DNA from: Kosakonia cowanii JCM 10956 = DSM 18146 | GTDB taxonomy: Bacteria > Pseudomonadota > Gammaproteobacteria > Enterobacterales > Enterobacteriaceae | Length of the DNA: 64,000 nt | Reading direction: 5' to 3' | Assembly: GCF_001975225.1 (NCBI RefSeq) | Contig: NZ_CP019445.1 | Span: 868,001 to 932,000 of the forward strand | Part shown: one piece after another, positions 40,575 to 51,532 of the stretch | Position numbering within the stretch: the first letter of the stretch is position 1 | How the letters are laid out: the number at the start of each line of letters is the position of its first letter | Notes under the pieces: model-generated | What the model was told of the DNA's origin: nothing | What the model saw: only the letters and a program-made list of their open reading frames with translations | The model's database searches: none | Program-made: the position numbers and the translations under genes

Positions 40575-42206
40575 TTAATACTCTTCGCGGGATTCGTCTT
40601 CGTCGGGCTGTTCCAGCACGCTGTAGGCTACCGAGCAGAAGAGCGAGTTGAGGCGCTTCATATCGCCGAGCAGGCCGAGGTGCAGCGAGCTGGTTTCAAT
40701 ACTCTGCACGTTTTGCTGATGCAGACGATCGACGTGCGCATGGGAGTAACGGCGGTTCAAAATGCGGAAGCGGTGCTTGCTGCGGCGCAACCGTCGCGCG
40801 CTGGTGACATCGCGGGAGAAAAAGACCGACATCGCCAGCTTCAGGTTGTTAAGCAGCTGCTCATGGAGGGCATCCAGCTCTTTCAGCCCTTCAAAGGAGA
40901 ACGCGCGCCGCGCGGCGAGGGATTTATCGGCGATCTCACTGCCCATGCGCTCAATAATGTCGGAGGCCTGCTCAAGGTTAAGGGACATCTCAATCACCTC
41001 GCCCCAGCGTTTAGACTCCTCTTCCGCCAGCTCATCTTTCGGCATGCGCGCCAGGTAGAGTTTGATGGCTGTGTAGAGCACATTCACATCGTCAGCCTGC
41101 TTACGCAGCTCCTTCTCCTGACGCGGTTCGCCATGCATCACTTTATGTAGCCCTTCGAGCATCTGCTCCATTGCATCGCCCATGCGCAGCGTTTCGCGTG
41201 CGGCATTGGCCAGCGCCAGCGTTGGCGTATCGAGCGCGGAGCTGTCGAGGTGCTTCGGCTTGAGACGCGCCTCCAGCTCCGGCTCTTCGTGGATAATTCG
41301 TTTACAGAAGCGCGCCATCGGGCTGGCAAAGGGCACCATTGCCAGGCAGCGGATGACGTTGTAGAAGACATGGAAATAGATCACCAGCTCCGATTCCGGC
41401 AGCGGCAGTTTCTGCATCCCGTCAGCAAGGAGGTGAACGAAAGGCAGAATAAGCAGGCTACCCACCAGCTTGAAGAGCAGGCTCCCAAGCGCAACGCGGC
41501 GTGCGGCGGCATTGGCCCCGCTGTTATTCAGCATCGCCAGCAGACCAGATCCGAGGTTGGCACCAATCACCAGGCACAGCGCCACCGGGAACGAGATTAT
41601 ACCGGCCGCGGTTAACGTCGCGGTCAGCAACACCGCGGCAAGACTGGAGTAGCTGATAATGGCAAACACCGCGCCAATCAGCGCGTCGAGCATGATATCG
41701 CCGGTCAGCGAGGCGAAAATCACCTGCACGCCATTCGCCTGAGTAATTGGCGTCACCGCCTGCACAATCAACTCCAGCGCCAGCAGGATCAGCCCAAGGC
41801 CAATGCTGACGCGGCCAAGCTGCCCTTCGCGGGTCTGTTTACGCCCAAGAAAGAAGATCACGCCGACAAAAATCAGCAGCGGCGAAAGCCATGAGAGATC
41901 GAAGGTCAGCACCCTCGCCATCAGCGCGGTACCCACATCCGCGCCGAGTACGATCACCAGTGCCGGGGTCAGCGCTACCAGATCCTGGGCGACAAAGGAG
42001 GCCACCAGCATTGTGGTGGCATTGCTGCTCTGCACCAGCGCGGTCACGCCAATACCGGCGCAGAAGGCGAGCGGTTTTTTCTCTACGCTGCGGCTAAGCA
42101 CTGTGCGCAAACGCGCGCCAAACACGCGCATGACGCCGGTTCGTACAATGTGTGTGCCCCACACCAGCAGGGCGACAGCAGAAAGAAGATGTAGCAAAGT
42201 TAACAC
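40575..42206 (-). CDS. yjbB: Na/phosphate cotransporter-family protein YjbB (NptA-like)
   Basis: 543-aa inner-membrane protein, same length as E. coli YjbB, which exports phosphate. Two Na/Pi-cotransporter repeats, each with a QSS-like motif: GVTALVQSSNATTMLVASF and AIISYSSLAAVLLTATL. A C-terminal cytoplasmic PhoU-like helical domain starts around residue 330 (LANAARETLRMGDAMEQMLE). Normally next to pepE; here next to the second toxin-antitoxin pair. Confidence 0.92.
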   Translation of the reverse strand: MLTLLHLLSAVALLVWGTHIVRTGVMRVFGARLRTVLSRSVEKKPLAFCAGIGVTALVQSSNATTMLVASFVAQDLVALTPALVIVLGADVGTALMARVLTFDLSWLSPLLIFVGVIFFLGRKQTREGQLGRVSIGLGLILLALELIVQAVTPITQANGVQVIFASLTGDIMLDALIGAVFAIISYSSLAAVLLTATLTAAGIISFPVALCLVIGANLGSGLLAMLNNSGANAAARRVALGSLLFKLVGSLLILPFVHLLADGMQKLPLPESELVIYFHVFYNVIRCLAMVPFASPMARFCKRIIHEEPELEARLKPKHLDSSALDTPTLALANAARETLRMGDAMEQMLEGLHKVMHGEPRQEKELRKQADDVNVLYTAIKLYLARMPKDELAEEESKRWGEVIEMSLNLEQASDIIERMGSEIADKSLAARRAFSFEGLKELDALHEQLLNNLKLAMSVFFSRDVTSARRLRRSKHRFRILNRRYSHAHVDRLHQQNVQSIETSSLHLGLLGDMKRLNSLFCSVAYSVLEQPDEDESREEY

Positions 42207-42377
42207 GGAATCAGCTTCTCCTTATCGTTATGCGCTGCCTGTTATCCACATGGATACGGCAACTTTATGAAGTAAGTATAAGGCGTTAAACCTGAGACGG
42301 GCGCAGGACGCGCAATCCGCGCCCTGTGAGTTGTAAGAATAGATGACAGTTATGTGACAGAAGCGAGGCGTTGGCGG

Positions 42378-42845
42378 TCAACGCGTTAACGCGGCATCCG
42401 CGCGTGGGGTGCCGTTACGTTTTGCCCAGACCACCGAGCCAATTTTTAACGCTTCCGACAACATAAACAGAACTATCGCGACCAGGGCCGAGCGGAATCC
42501 CGTCAGATGCAGCATCATCGGAATCAGCGCAACAGAGCATTTTAATGAGCACACGCGGGCAATTTCCTGCACCACAAAGAAAATCATATTGATATTTTTC
42601 TTTGCCAGAAACGACCACGCAGAAAATATTAACGAAATAATTAATGCAATATTAATAAAGAACATCAACTGGACTAATCCACCCGTCACACCGCTGACGC
42701 CTAAGCGGCCATAGTTGGAATAAAACGCGCTGATATCAGAATAAAAAGGCACGTTACCGCTCTGCATCGAAAAAAAGAGATATCCGAGCAGCGCCAGCAC
42801 GTCCATCACGCCCCAAAAGATAAATATTTTATTTCTTAAATTCAT
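42378..42845 (-). CDS. Small membrane protein of unknown function
   Basis: 155-aa protein with four likely transmembrane helices (IFIFWGVMDVLALLGYLFFS, LVQLMFFINIALIISLIFSA, MIFFVVQEIARVCSLKCSVA, SALVAIVLFMLSEALKIGSV) and a short basic tail. I do not recognise the family. Two starts are possible (42854 and 42845); the second has better ribosome-site spacing. Overlaps the end of the upstream gene, so the two are translationally coupled. A membrane partner of a small soluble protein is reminiscent of effector-immunity pairs, but no toxin motif supports this. Confidence 0.75.
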   Translation of the reverse strand: MNLRNKIFIFWGVMDVLALLGYLFFSMQSGNVPFYSDISAFYSNYGRLGVSGVTGGLVQLMFFINIALIISLIFSAWSFLAKKNINMIFFVVQEIARVCSLKCSVALIPMMLHLTGFRSALVAIVLFMLSEALKIGSVVWAKRNGTPRADAALTR

Positions 42846-43638
42846 AATCTTCATCCCTTACGCCTGGAATCCAGTGCCATGATTTACCTGACACCGCCCA
42901 GGCATCATCACCCTCAAGATATTTCTGGTAGATCGTCCGCTTTTCGCCATAGCGGCGGATCACCGAACGATTATAGAGGAACTCGCGCGTATCGGATGCC
43001 AGGTCTGCCGGCAGCGGTGTCCACAGCTGAATTTTATCGCGCGAGGTGTTCATATAATCTTTGCCGTCAGAGCCGAAGACGCGCCCCTCGTCGCCCATAC
43101 TGGTCGCACGGTTAAGCAGCATCACCGCCGCATTCTTCACGCCGTGGAAGTCCGTTTCGCTGGTTTTCCAGTAGCCGGGGCCAAACTCATCCGTTACCGG
43201 TGCAAAATCGCTGCGGGTCGGTGCCGGACGCCCGTGCACCGCCACGCTATCTTTAAAGCCGTTGATAATCGTACGCACAAAGACGGCGTTGAACGACAGA
43301 CTCTGCACGCAGAACAGCTCAGCGCTTTCGGAAATAAAGAACGGATAGTAGAAGCGGTTGCGCGAGCTGATATTTGGCCGGACCACCACCACAATGCCTT
43401 TATCAATCAGGCTATCGATATAGTTCTCTTTTTGATGGCCCAGCGGATCGTGCGGTAAACCATATTTAAAACCGTGATGGGGTTTTATGCTGTAGCCATC
43501 AATACTGCCTAAAAGATTATTGGGGCTGCTTTCAATAAAGTACTCTTTTTTAATGATGTTTTTTGCAATATCTGGCGCGAGGATATTCTCATAATCCTTC
43601 GGCAGTAAATTTCTTTTCCTGATATCATAAATATCCAT
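42829..43638 (-). CDS. Unrecognised 269-aa soluble protein
   Basis: No family recognised. Begins MDIYDIRKRNLLPKDYENIL; later segments include GSIDGYSIKPHHGFKYGLPH, SFNAVFVRTIINGFKDSVAV and VFGSDGKDYMNTSRDKIQLW. No signal peptide or membrane helix. The N-terminal third is AT-richer with many Ile, Asn and Lys codons compared with the surrounding core genes, suggesting later arrival. Start at 43638 follows GTGAG; the frame opens 19 codons earlier. Upstream of the membrane-protein gene in a two-gene unit inserted between yjbB and metH. Confidence 0.75.
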   Translation of the reverse strand: MDIYDIRKRNLLPKDYENILAPDIAKNIIKKEYFIESSPNNLLGSIDGYSIKPHHGFKYGLPHDPLGHQKENYIDSLIDKGIVVVVRPNISSRNRFYYPFFISESAELFCVQSLSFNAVFVRTIINGFKDSVAVHGRPAPTRSDFAPVTDEFGPGYWKTSETDFHGVKNAAVMLLNRATSMGDEGRVFGSDGKDYMNTSRDKIQLWTPLPADLASDTREFLYNRSVIRRYGEKRTIYQKYLEGDDAWAVSGKSWHWIPGVRDEDYEFKK

Positions 43639-43828
43639 TTTATAATACTCACGTTTAATTGATGTCAGCCAAAAGCAGCGCAAAAAAGAGAGCAACTTTA
43701 CTTTTTAATCTGCCTCCATCATACGCATGAAGCGGAATGAGGGCCTAAGAAAATATCATACTTTAAGAATGTTCTTAGTTCAAATTTGTATTATGTCTGC
43801 TTTGCGATAGTTTCGTGAAAATGAAATG

Positions 43829-43856
43829 AAAAAACGGGGCAATTAACCTGCCCCGT
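43829..43856 (-). terminator. Terminator of metH
   Basis: Stem ACGGGGC(AG)/GCCCCGT with the loop GTTAATT, followed on the minus strand by six Ts. Confidence 0.88.
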
Positions 43857-43861
43857 ATAAT

Positions 43862-46800
43862 TTAATCCGCATCGTAACCTAAATGGGACGCCAGCCAGCG
43901 TTCCACTTCCGGCACACTCATCCCCTTGCGACGTGCGTAATCTTCCACCTGATCACGCTGAATTTGCGCCACCGCGAAATATTTACTCTCTGGATGGCTG
44001 AAATACCAGCCGGAGACCGAGGCACCCGGCCACATGGCGAAGGACTCCGTCAGCTTCATGCCGGTATGTTTTTCCACATCCAGCAGTTGCCAGATGGTCC
44101 CTTTTTCCGTGTGCTCCGGGCAGGCCGGATATCCCGGCGCCGGGCGGATACCCTGGTAATTTTCGCGGATCAGCACCTCGTTGCTGAGGTTTTCATACGG
44201 CGCATAGCCCCAGTAGACTTTGCGTACCCGCTCATGGAGATACTCGGCAAAGGCCTCCGCCAGCCGATCGGCTATCGCTTTGACCATGATTTTGTTGTAG
44301 TCGTCGTGCGCGGCGTCGTAGGCGTCTGCCAGCGCGTCCTCTTCCAGCCCGCCGGTCACGGCGAAAGCGCCAATGTAGTCCGCTTTACCGCTCTGTTTCG
44401 GCGCGACAAAATCGGCGAGGCAGTAGTTAGCAAAGCCGATTTTTTCCGTCTGCTGGCGCAGATGGCAGCCCAGCGCCAGCAGTTCTGTGCGGGTTTCATC
44501 CTGGTAGATCTCGACGTCATCGCCGACGCGGTTCGCCGGAAATAAGCCAACCACGCCGCGCGGGTTGAGCCGCTTTTCTGCGCCGAGCATATCGAGCATC
44601 TCGTTGGCATCGGCAAAGAGCCGTTTTGCCTCTTCCCCCACCACCTCATCTTCGAGGATGCGCGGATATTTGCCCGCCAGCGACCAGGTCATAAAGAAGG
44701 GCGTCCAGTCGATGTAGTTACGCAGCGTCTCAATACTGGCCGTGACCTCCTGCACACCTAACCGATGCGCAACCGGCGGCGTATAGCTCGCCCAGTCGAA
44801 TGCGAGATCGTTTTCGCGCGCGGCCTGCAGCGTCACCGGCGGCGTACGCGGTTTTTTACGCGCGTGCTGGATGCGCACCGTTTCATACTCTTTGCGGGTG
44901 CGGGCGACAAAATCATCGTGCTGCGTGGCAGAGAGCAGCGCAGAGACCACGCCGACGGTGCGCGAAGCGTTCTGCACGTAGACCGTCGGCCCGCTGTAGT
45001 TCTGTTCGATTTTGACCGCCGTATGGGCTTTCGAGGTGGTCGCGCCGCCAATCAGCAGCGGAATGGTGAAGCCCTGACGCTCCATCTCTTTCGCCACGTT
45101 GACCATCTCATCGAGCGAAGGAGTGATAAGGCCGGAAAGACCAATCAAATCGGCATTCACTTCGCGGGCGGTTTTGAGGATTTTATCCGCCGGCACCATC
45201 ACGCCAAGATCGATAATTTCGTAGTTGTTGCACTGCAGCACCACGCCAACGATGTTCTTGCCGATATCGTGTACATCGCCTTTTACCGTGGCGATCACCA
45301 TCTTGCCGTTGCTGCTGCCCTTCTCTTTACTGGCTTCGATGTAGGGCTCCAGATAGGCCACCGCCTGCTTCATCACGCGGGCGGATTTCACCACCTGCGG
45401 CAGGAACATTTTGCCCTCGCCAAACAGATCGCCGACCACGTTCATGCCGTCCATCAGCGGCCCTTCAATCACTTCGATGGGGCGTGCGGCCAGCTGGCGG
45501 GCCTCTTCGGTATCCTGCTCAATAAATTCGGTGATGCCTTTTACCAGCGAATATTCGAGGCGCTTTTTCACCTCCCAGCTGCGCCACTCCGCCTGCTGGG
45601 CGGCGGCACCCTCATCGGCTCCTTTACTGCCGCGATACTTCTCTGCCAGGTCCAGCATGCGCTCGGTGGCATCGTCGCGGCGATTAAGGATCACATCTTC
45701 TACCCCATCGCGCAGCTCGGCGGGCAGATCGTCATAAATCGCCAGCTGACCGGCGTTGACGATGCCCATATCCATACCGTTACGAATGGCGTAATAGAGG
45801 AAGACGGCGTGAATCGCTTCACGCACCGGGTCGTTACCGCGAAACGAGAAGGAGACGTTCGACACGCCGCCGGAGATCAGCGCGTGGGGTAACTCGCGTT
45901 TGATATCTTCGCAGGCACCGATAAAGTCCTGCGCATAGTTGTTGTGCTCTTCGATCCCCGTCGCTACGGCGAAGATGTTGGGGTCGAAAATAATATCTTC
46001 CGGCGGGAAACCCACTTCCTGAGTCAAAATCTGGTATGCGCGACGGCAAATCTCAATCTTGCGCGCGCGGGTATCCGCCTGGCCCACTTCATCAAAGGCC
46101 ATCACCACCACCGCTGCGCCATAGCGGCGCACCAGCTTCGCGTGATGAATAAAGGCGTCAACGCCCTCTTTCATTGAGATGGAGTTAACAATGCCCTTGC
46201 CCTGGATGCACTTCAGCCCTTTTTCAATCACCTCCCACTTGGAGGAGTCGATCATGATGGGCACGCGGGCAATATCTGGCTCGCCGGCAATCAGGTTGAG
46301 GAAACGCACCATCGCCGCTTCGGCGTCGAGCATCCCTTCATCCATATTGATATCGATAATCTGCGCGCCGCTTTCCACCTGTTGGCGAGCGACATCCAGC
46401 GCTTCGTTGTACTTCTCTTCTTTAATCAGGCGCTTGAATTTGGCTGAGCCGGTAACGTTCGTCCGTTCGCCGACGTTCACAAACAGGCTCTCATCGCCGA
46501 TGTTGAGCGGCTCAAGACCAGCGAGACGGCAGGCAACGGGTAGCTCCGGCAGTTTGCGCGGCGGCACACCAGCAACCGCGCGGCTCATCGCCGCAATATG
46601 TTCCGGCGTGGTGCCGCAGCAGCCGCCGACAATGTTAAGGAAACCGGCCTGCGCCCATTCACCGATTTGCGCCGCCATGGTGTCGGCGTCGAGATCGTAT
46701 TCACCAAACGCATTCGGTAAACCGGCGTTCGGGTGCGCGGTGACGTAACACTCGGCAATGCGCGACAGTTCCTGCACATACTGGCGCAACTCGTCCGGCC

Positions 46801-47548
46801 CCAGCGCACAGTTGAGCCCGAAGGTGAGCGCATCGGCATGGCGCAGGGAGTTATAGAACGCTTCGGTGGTTTGCCCGGAGAGCGTACGCCCGGAAGCGTC
46901 GGTAATGGTGCCGGAGATCATGATCGGCAGATCGATACCCAGCGCGTCGAACTCCTCTTTTACCGCGAAGATCGCCGCTTTGGCGTTGAGGGTATCGAAC
47001 ACCGTTTCGATCATGATCAGATCGGCTCCCCCCTCCACCAGCGCGCGGGTTGATTCGCGATAGGCAGTAACCAACTGATCGAAGGAGACATTACGAAACG
47101 CCGGGTCGTTAACGTCTGGCGAAATGGAGGCTGTGCGGTTGGTTGGGCCGAGCACGCCGGCTACATAGCGCGGTTTATCCGGCGTCTGCGCGGTCCACTT
47201 ATCGGCGCTGGCACGCGCCAGCTTCGCGGCAGCAAAGTTGATCTCCGCCGACAGGGATTCCATCTGGTAATCCGCCATGGCGATGGTGGTGGAGTTAAAG
47301 GTGTTGGTTTCAATGATATCCGCGCCGGCTGCAAAGTAGGCATCGTGGATATCAGCAATCACCTGCGGTTTGCTGAGAACCAGCAAGTCATTGTTACCTT
47401 TCAGATCGCAGGGCCAGTCGGCGAAACGCTCGCCGCGGAAATCCTGTTCACTTAAACGATAGCTCTGGATCATGGTGCCCATGCCCCCATCCAGAACCAG
47501 AATGCGTTCACTTAACTGCTGTTTCAGTTGCTCAACGTTGTTGCTCAC
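43862..47548 (-). CDS. metH: Cobalamin-dependent methionine synthase MetH
   Basis: 1228-aa four-module enzyme methylating homocysteine. Homocysteine domain with zinc cysteines in NCALGPDEL and [10 protein letters not shown]; folate (pterin-binding) domain with [16 protein letters not shown]12 domain with [17 protein letters not shown] (cobalamin-ligating His); reactivation AdoMet domain with [15 protein letters not shown]. Start is GTG at 47548 (GTG AGC AAC), aligned with the E. coli GTG start and preceded by GGGAGTGA; the frame is open 37 codons further. One residue longer than E. coli. No B12 riboswitch is seen upstream. Confidence 0.97.
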   Translation of the reverse strand: MSNNVEQLKQQLSERILVLDGGMGTMIQSYRLSEQDFRGERFADWPCDLKGNNDLLVLSKPQVIADIHDAYFAAGADIIETNTFNSTTIAMADYQMESLSAEINFAAAKLARASADKWTAQTPDKPRYVAGVLGPTNRTASISPDVNDPAFRNVSFDQLVTAYRESTRALVEGGADLIMIETVFDTLNAKAAIFAVKEEFDALGIDLPIMISGTITDASGRTLSGQTTEAFYNSLRHADALTFGLNCALGPDELRQYVQELSRIAECYVTAHPNAGLPNAFGEYDLDADTMAAQIGEWAQAGFLNIVGGCCGTTPEHIAAMSRAVAGVPPRKLPELPVACRLAGLEPLNIGDESLFVNVGERTNVTGSAKFKRLIKEEKYNEALDVARQQVESGAQIIDINMDEGMLDAEAAMVRFLNLIAGEPDIARVPIMIDSSKWEVIEKGLKCIQGKGIVNSISMKEGVDAFIHHAKLVRRYGAAVVVMAFDEVGQADTRARKIEICRRAYQILTQEVGFPPEDIIFDPNIFAVATGIEEHNNYAQDFIGACEDIKRELPHALISGGVSNVSFSFRGNDPVREAIHAVFLYYAIRNGMDMGIVNAGQLAIYDDLPAELRDGVEDVILNRRDDATERMLDLAEKYRGSKGADEGAAAQQAEWRSWEVKKRLEYSLVKGITEFIEQDTEEARQLAARPIEVIEGPLMDGMNVVGDLFGEGKMFLPQVVKSARVMKQAVAYLEPYIEASKEKGSSNGKMVIATVKGDVHDIGKNIVGVVLQCNNYEIIDLGVMVPADKILKTAREVNADLIGLSGLITPSLDEMVNVAKEMERQGFTIPLLIGGATTSKAHTAVKIEQNYSGPTVYVQNASRTVGVVSALLSATQHDDFVARTRKEYETVRIQHARKKPRTPPVTLQAARENDLAFDWASYTPPVAHRLGVQEVTASIETLRNYIDWTPFFMTWSLAGKYPRILEDEVVGEEAKRLFADANEMLDMLGAEKRLNPRGVVGLFPANRVGDDVEIYQDETRTELLALGCHLRQQTEKIGFANYCLADFVAPKQSGKADYIGAFAVTGGLEEDALADAYDAAHDDYNKIMVKAIADRLAEAFAEYLHERVRKVYWGYAPYENLSNEVLIRENYQGIRPAPGYPACPEHTEKGTIWQLLDVEKHTGMKLTESFAMWPGASVSGWYFSHPESKYFAVAQIQRDQVEDYARRKGMSVPEVERWLASHLGYDAD

Positions 47549-47639
47549 ACTCACTCCCGACGGCGCCAGATCAGGCCAAAAGGCCAGCAGAACATACTGG
47601 CATAAAGTCACAGGCCGGAAAAGCAACGCGGGGGGAATA

Positions 47640-47652
47640 TGAGAGAAGTTCA
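47640..47652 (-). promoter_or_regulatory. Candidate MetR site for metH
   Basis: Minus strand TGAACTTCTCTCA fits the MetR consensus TGAANNTNNTTCA at all but one defined base, 92 bp upstream of the metH start. MetR with homocysteine activates metH in E. coli. Confidence 0.55.
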
Positions 47653-47704
47653 CCATCACTCATCCGATCAGTAGTAAGAAGAGTTACGTTATACTCTGGC
47701 AAAA

Positions 47705-47719
47705 CGAAAATCATTTCCA
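47705..47719 (+). promoter_or_regulatory. IclR box in the iclR promoter
   Basis: CGAAAATCATTTCCA differs from the palindrome TGGAAATNATTTCCA at only two or three bases and lies 22 bp before the iclR start, consistent with autorepression. Confidence 0.7.
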
Positions 47720-47740
47720 CGATACAGAAAAGGAGCTCCT

Positions 47741-48568
47741 ATGGTCGCTTCCGTCCCCGCAAAACGTGGCAGAAAAGCCGCTGCTCCCGCCGCGCCCGCT
47801 GGCGGGCAGGTGCAATCCTTAACGCGCGGCCTGAAATTGCTTGAGTGGATCGCCGAATCACATAGCAGCGTCGCGCTGACCGAACTGGCGCAGCAGGCCG
47901 GTTTACCCAACTCCACTACTCACCGTTTATTGACTACCATGCAGCAGCTGGGCTTTGTCCGCCAGGTCGGCGAACTGGGGCACTGGGCGATTGGCGCGCA
48001 CGCCTTTATCGTCGGCAGCAGCTTTCTGCAAAGCCGTAACCTGATGGCGATTGTGCACCCGATTCTGCGCAAGCTGATGGAGGAGTCGGGCGAGACGGTT
48101 AACCTGGCGGTGCTGGATAAGAGCGATCATCAGGCGATCATTATCGATCAAGTGCAGTGTACGCAGTTGATGCGCATGTCGGCACCGATTGGCGGCAAAT
48201 TGCCGATGCACGCCTCCGGCGCGGGGAAAGCGTTTCTTTCGCGGCTGGATGATGAGCAGGTCGGTAATCTGTTGCATCGCCAGGGGCTGCACGCTTACAC
48301 CCACGCCACGCTGGTGTCGCCGCTGCATCTGAAAGAGGATCTCGCCCAGACGCGTAAACGCGGCTACTCCTTTGATGATGAAGAGCATGCGCTCGGCCTG
48401 CGCTGCGTCGCCGCCTGCATCTTTGACGAGCATGGCGAACCGTTCGCCGCCATCTCCATCTCCGGGCCGATTTCGCGCATCACCGACGATCGCGTCACGG
48501 AATTGGGCGCGATGGTGATCCGCGCGGCAAAAGAGGTGACGCTGGCTTACGGCGGCATCCGCACCTAA
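47741..48568 (+). CDS. iclR: Glyoxylate-bypass repressor IclR
   Basis: 275-aa repressor of aceBAK (E. coli 274 aa). Winged HTH VALTELAQQAGLPNSTTHRL near residues 45-65; C-terminal effector-binding domain with SAPIGGKLPMHASGAGKAFL and GYSFDDEEHALGLRCVAACI. Ligands known in E. coli are glyoxylate and pyruvate. Divergent from metH. Start after AAAAGGAG. The aceBAK operon it controls lies three kilobases downstream on the other strand. Confidence 0.96.
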   Translation: MVASVPAKRGRKAAAPAAPAGGQVQSLTRGLKLLEWIAESHSSVALTELAQQAGLPNSTTHRLLTTMQQLGFVRQVGELGHWAIGAHAFIVGSSFLQSRNLMAIVHPILRKLMEESGETVNLAVLDKSDHQAIIIDQVQCTQLMRMSAPIGGKLPMHASGAGKAFLSRLDDEQVGNLLHRQGLHAYTHATLVSPLHLKEDLAQTRKRGYSFDDEEHALGLRCVAACIFDEHGEPFAAISISGPISRITDDRVTELGAMVIRAAKEVTLAYGGIRT

Positions 48569-48686
48569 ACAAGAGTGTTCTCTATGGGCGCGAGCACTCT
48601 CGCAGGCGACAGAAGGGATCTCTGATTGTTGTTCCCCCTCAGGCAGTGGCACTTTGGCAAAAATGCCCTTTCTGAGGTTCTGTTGT

Positions 48687-49703
48687 ATGAAGTGTAATAG
48701 TCGTACGCTTGCCGCCCTCCTGCTGGCGCTCCCTGTTCCGGTGTGGGCGCATGTGAAATGGTTTGTGGATTATGACGTCAAACTCGCCCCGGCCTCGCTG
48801 GCGGCGATTGCCGGTTCGCTCAGCTTTTGGGCGCTGCTGGTTTTCGCCACGCTGGTGATTTTCGCCACCTCGCTGGCCGACCGCCGCCTCCCTTCGTTCC
48901 CTGAGATCCCGCGCTTTCGCCCGCCGCTTCTGCGCGCCCATCGCTGGGTTCCGGTGATTATGCGTGTGGGAACCGGCCTCTTTTTTCTTATCCTCGGCCT
49001 CTTCTACCCGCAGGTGATCCTCACGCCAGAACTGATCGTGGCCAACCCGTGGTTGACCTTTATTCACTTCGCCATTGCCATCACCGCCGTGACGCGGAAA
49101 ACCAGCTTTATCGCCGGGCTGCTGATGCTGTTTCTTTATAGCTATGCGGTGCAGCTTTACGGCGCGTTCCATATGCTCGATTACCTGCTGTTTATCGGCC
49201 TTGGCATCTATCTCGTCAGCCAGACCTTTCTGCCGGAAGAAAACGACGAACGCGTGATTGCCCTGGTGCGGCTGGTTCTCTGCTACTCCTTTTTATGGGG
49301 CGCCGTGGAGAAATTTATGCAGCCGAATCTCTATTTCCAGTTGCTGGACGCGCACCCGTGGCTGGCGATGGGGCTGGACTGGGATTTCTTTGTGCGCGGC
49401 TGCGGCTTTGTGGAGCTGTGCCTGATTTGGCATATCTACAGCGGCAAGCTGGCAAGCTACGCCTGCATCACTCTCTTCGCGCTGATTGCGGTGCTGGCCT
49501 TTATTCCCTTTGGCATCACGGATGTGGTCGGCCACCTGGCTTTTATTGTGCCGTTGATTGCGATCCTGCTTACGCCAAGGGAAACCGTGCTGTTTCGCAG
49601 CGCCACAGCCAATACCGCCGCCTTTTTGGCGATGCTGCTGACGCTGTTACTATTTGGCTCACTGAGCTACTCGGTGTTGCAGTACAACACCCATCTGCAT
49701 TAA
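48687..49703 (+). CDS. Polytopic membrane protein of unknown function (DoxX-like?)
   Basis: 338-aa inner-membrane protein. Starts with a signal-anchor-like segment [20 protein letters not shown], then about eight to nine hydrophobic helices ([100 protein letters not shown]). The [24 protein letters not shown] arrangement is reminiscent of DoxX-type proteins, but I cannot assign a family. Its stop shares TTAA with the convergent aceK stop. In E. coli arpA is here. Confidence 0.75.
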   Translation: MKCNSRTLAALLLALPVPVWAHVKWFVDYDVKLAPASLAAIAGSLSFWALLVFATLVIFATSLADRRLPSFPEIPRFRPPLLRAHRWVPVIMRVGTGLFFLILGLFYPQVILTPELIVANPWLTFIHFAIAITAVTRKTSFIAGLLMLFLYSYAVQLYGAFHMLDYLLFIGLGIYLVSQTFLPEENDERVIALVRLVLCYSFLWGAVEKFMQPNLYFQLLDAHPWLAMGLDWDFFVRGCGFVELCLIWHIYSGKLASYACITLFALIAVLAFIPFGITDVVGHLAFIVPLIAILLTPRETVLFRSATANTAAFLAMLLTLLLFGSLSYSVLQYNTHLH

Positions 49704-51448
49704 CCCGCCTGCCGCAGCGTGCTTTGGGCGAAGCGAATGCAGAAGCGCTGGCGTTTGCGGTAGGCGTAGACATCCTCCACGTGCCCCTGACGAATGCGCG
49801 CCTGCAAACCACGCCAGTAGTCGGCGCGAAAGAGATCGGCGTGCATCTCTTCAAACAGCGGGCCGATCTCCGGGTCGGCGCAGAGCCAGTGGCGAAACTC
49901 TTCAGGAAAGACATCGCCCGGCGCGAAGCTGTACCACGGCTCGGCGCTCAGCTCATCTTCCGGGTATCGCGGGGCGGGGATATCGCGGAAATTCACTTCC
50001 GTCATGTAGCAGATTTCGTCGTAATCATAAAAGACCACCCGGCCGTGGCGCGTCACGCCGAAGTTTTTAAACAGCATATCGCCGGGGAAAATATTGGCGG
50101 CGGCAAGCTGGCGGATGGCATTGCCATACTCCTCCACCGCGTCGCGCAGTTGCTGGCCTTTCACCTGCTCGAACCAGAGATTGAGCGGCACCATGCGCCG
50201 TTCGATGTAGAGATGGCTGATGGCAATCCGATCGCCAAGATCGGTGATTTTGCCCGGCGCCTGCTCCAGCAGCAGCGCCATTAACGGCGGCGCAATCTGC
50301 CGCTTCTCCAGCACAAAATTTTCAAACTCCTGAGTATCTGCCATGCGCCCGACGCGATCGTGCTCCTTTACCAGTTGATAGCAGGCGCGCACATGGGCAG
50401 CGCTCATCTCTTTTTGCGGCGGGAAGACATCTTTGATCACTTTGAAGACGCGATCGAACCCCGGCAGGGTAAACACCAGCATCACCATGCCGCGAATGCC
50501 AGGCGCTTCGATAAACTGCTCATCACTGTTAGTGACGTAGTGGAGATATTCGCGGTAACTCTCTGTTTTCGCATGCTTCTGGCAGCCAATCGCCATATAG
50601 AGCTCGGCGGTGGTTTTGCCCGGCAGGATCTCGCGCAGCCACTCGACGGTAGCCGCCGGGAGCGGCGCATAAACCATAAAGTAGGAGCGGGCGAAGCCAA
50701 ATACGATGCTCGCTTCGGCGTGCGTGGTGAGGCAGGTATCAACAAACAGCTCCCCCTCGTCGCTGCGATGGATTGGCAGCAGAAACGGCAGCGTTCCCGC
50801 CGGGGTGATGAGTTTGCCTACCAGCCAGGCGGCCTTGTTGCGGTAGAAAAGCTCGTTCGCTACCTGTAAATGCGCATGGTTGAGCGCATCCATGCCAAAG
50901 GCTTCCAGCAGGTGAGCGCTGATATAACGCACGTCACGCGCTTTGTCCTGCCACGGCAGCCGCAGCGGCAGATCCGATAACACTTTTGTCAGCAGCACTT
51001 CCCAGCCACGCTCCGGCCAGAAGGCTTTCGCCAGCGGGCGCGGAATGGTGCGAAAACGGCGTTCGGGCTGCGAACTGAAGATGAAAAGCCGCTCGGGTGA
51101 CAGGGAGCGATGATCAAACAAGCGGCAATAGACCGAGTTAAAGAAGCTTTCGGCAATTTCAAAGCGGGGATAGTCGGGCAGCAGCTGCGTGTAGTGCGCT
51201 TTCACCTCTTGCAAAAATTCCACGTCCGGATGCTGGCTGTCGGTGATACAGCGCAACTGCTCCACCACCAGACCGACGTGGTGATCGTAGAGGTGGATAC
51301 GCTGTTTCATCGCCTGCTGCACGGCGTGCCAGTCCGCCTGCTCAAAGCGCTGCTGCGCCCCGGCGGTCACTTCCAGAAAGCGCCCATACTGCGCGTCAAA
51401 ACCCTGCAGGATGGTTTGTGCAATTAACAACGCCAGGCCACGCGACAT
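49700..51448 (-). CDS. aceK: Isocitrate dehydrogenase kinase/phosphatase AceK
   Basis: 582-aa bifunctional enzyme that inactivates (phosphorylates) or reactivates isocitrate dehydrogenase, steering carbon into the glyoxylate bypass. ATP-site and catalytic segments: [24 protein letters not shown] region and [19 protein letters not shown] (DYDE metal/phosphatase site). Start at 51448 chosen as ATG five bases after GGAGG; a GTG two codons earlier is too close. Slightly longer C-terminus than E. coli (578 aa). Last gene of aceBAK, separated from aceA by a REP. Confidence 0.95.
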   Translation of the reverse strand: MSRGLALLIAQTILQGFDAQYGRFLEVTAGAQQRFEQADWHAVQQAMKQRIHLYDHHVGLVVEQLRCITDSQHPDVEFLQEVKAHYTQLLPDYPRFEIAESFFNSVYCRLFDHRSLSPERLFIFSSQPERRFRTIPRPLAKAFWPERGWEVLLTKVLSDLPLRLPWQDKARDVRYISAHLLEAFGMDALNHAHLQVANELFYRNKAAWLVGKLITPAGTLPFLLPIHRSDEGELFVDTCLTTHAEASIVFGFARSYFMVYAPLPAATVEWLREILPGKTTAELYMAIGCQKHAKTESYREYLHYVTNSDEQFIEAPGIRGMVMLVFTLPGFDRVFKVIKDVFPPQKEMSAAHVRACYQLVKEHDRVGRMADTQEFENFVLEKRQIAPPLMALLLEQAPGKITDLGDRIAISHLYIERRMVPLNLWFEQVKGQQLRDAVEEYGNAIRQLAAANIFPGDMLFKNFGVTRHGRVVFYDYDEICYMTEVNFRDIPAPRYPEDELSAEPWYSFAPGDVFPEEFRHWLCADPEIGPLFEEMHADLFRADYWRGLQARIRQGHVEDVYAYRKRQRFCIRFAQSTLRQAG

Positions 51449-51466
51449 GTGCACCTCCAGGTGACG

Positions 51467-51510
51467 GCCGGATTAGTGTGTAAGCCGGAGACGCGCCCGC
51501 GCCATCCGGC
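51467..51510. repeat. REP element between aceA and aceK
   Basis: GCCGGATTAG...GCGCCATCCGGC, a REP inverted repeat in the 84-bp aceA-aceK gap. E. coli also has REPs here, which reduce aceK expression relative to aceA. Confidence 0.85.
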
Positions 51511-51532
51511 AGCCACAATGCAGTCGGGCGCA

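Noticed and set aside
44765..45892. 375-codon open frame on the plus strand
   Set aside because: Antisense shadow within metH.
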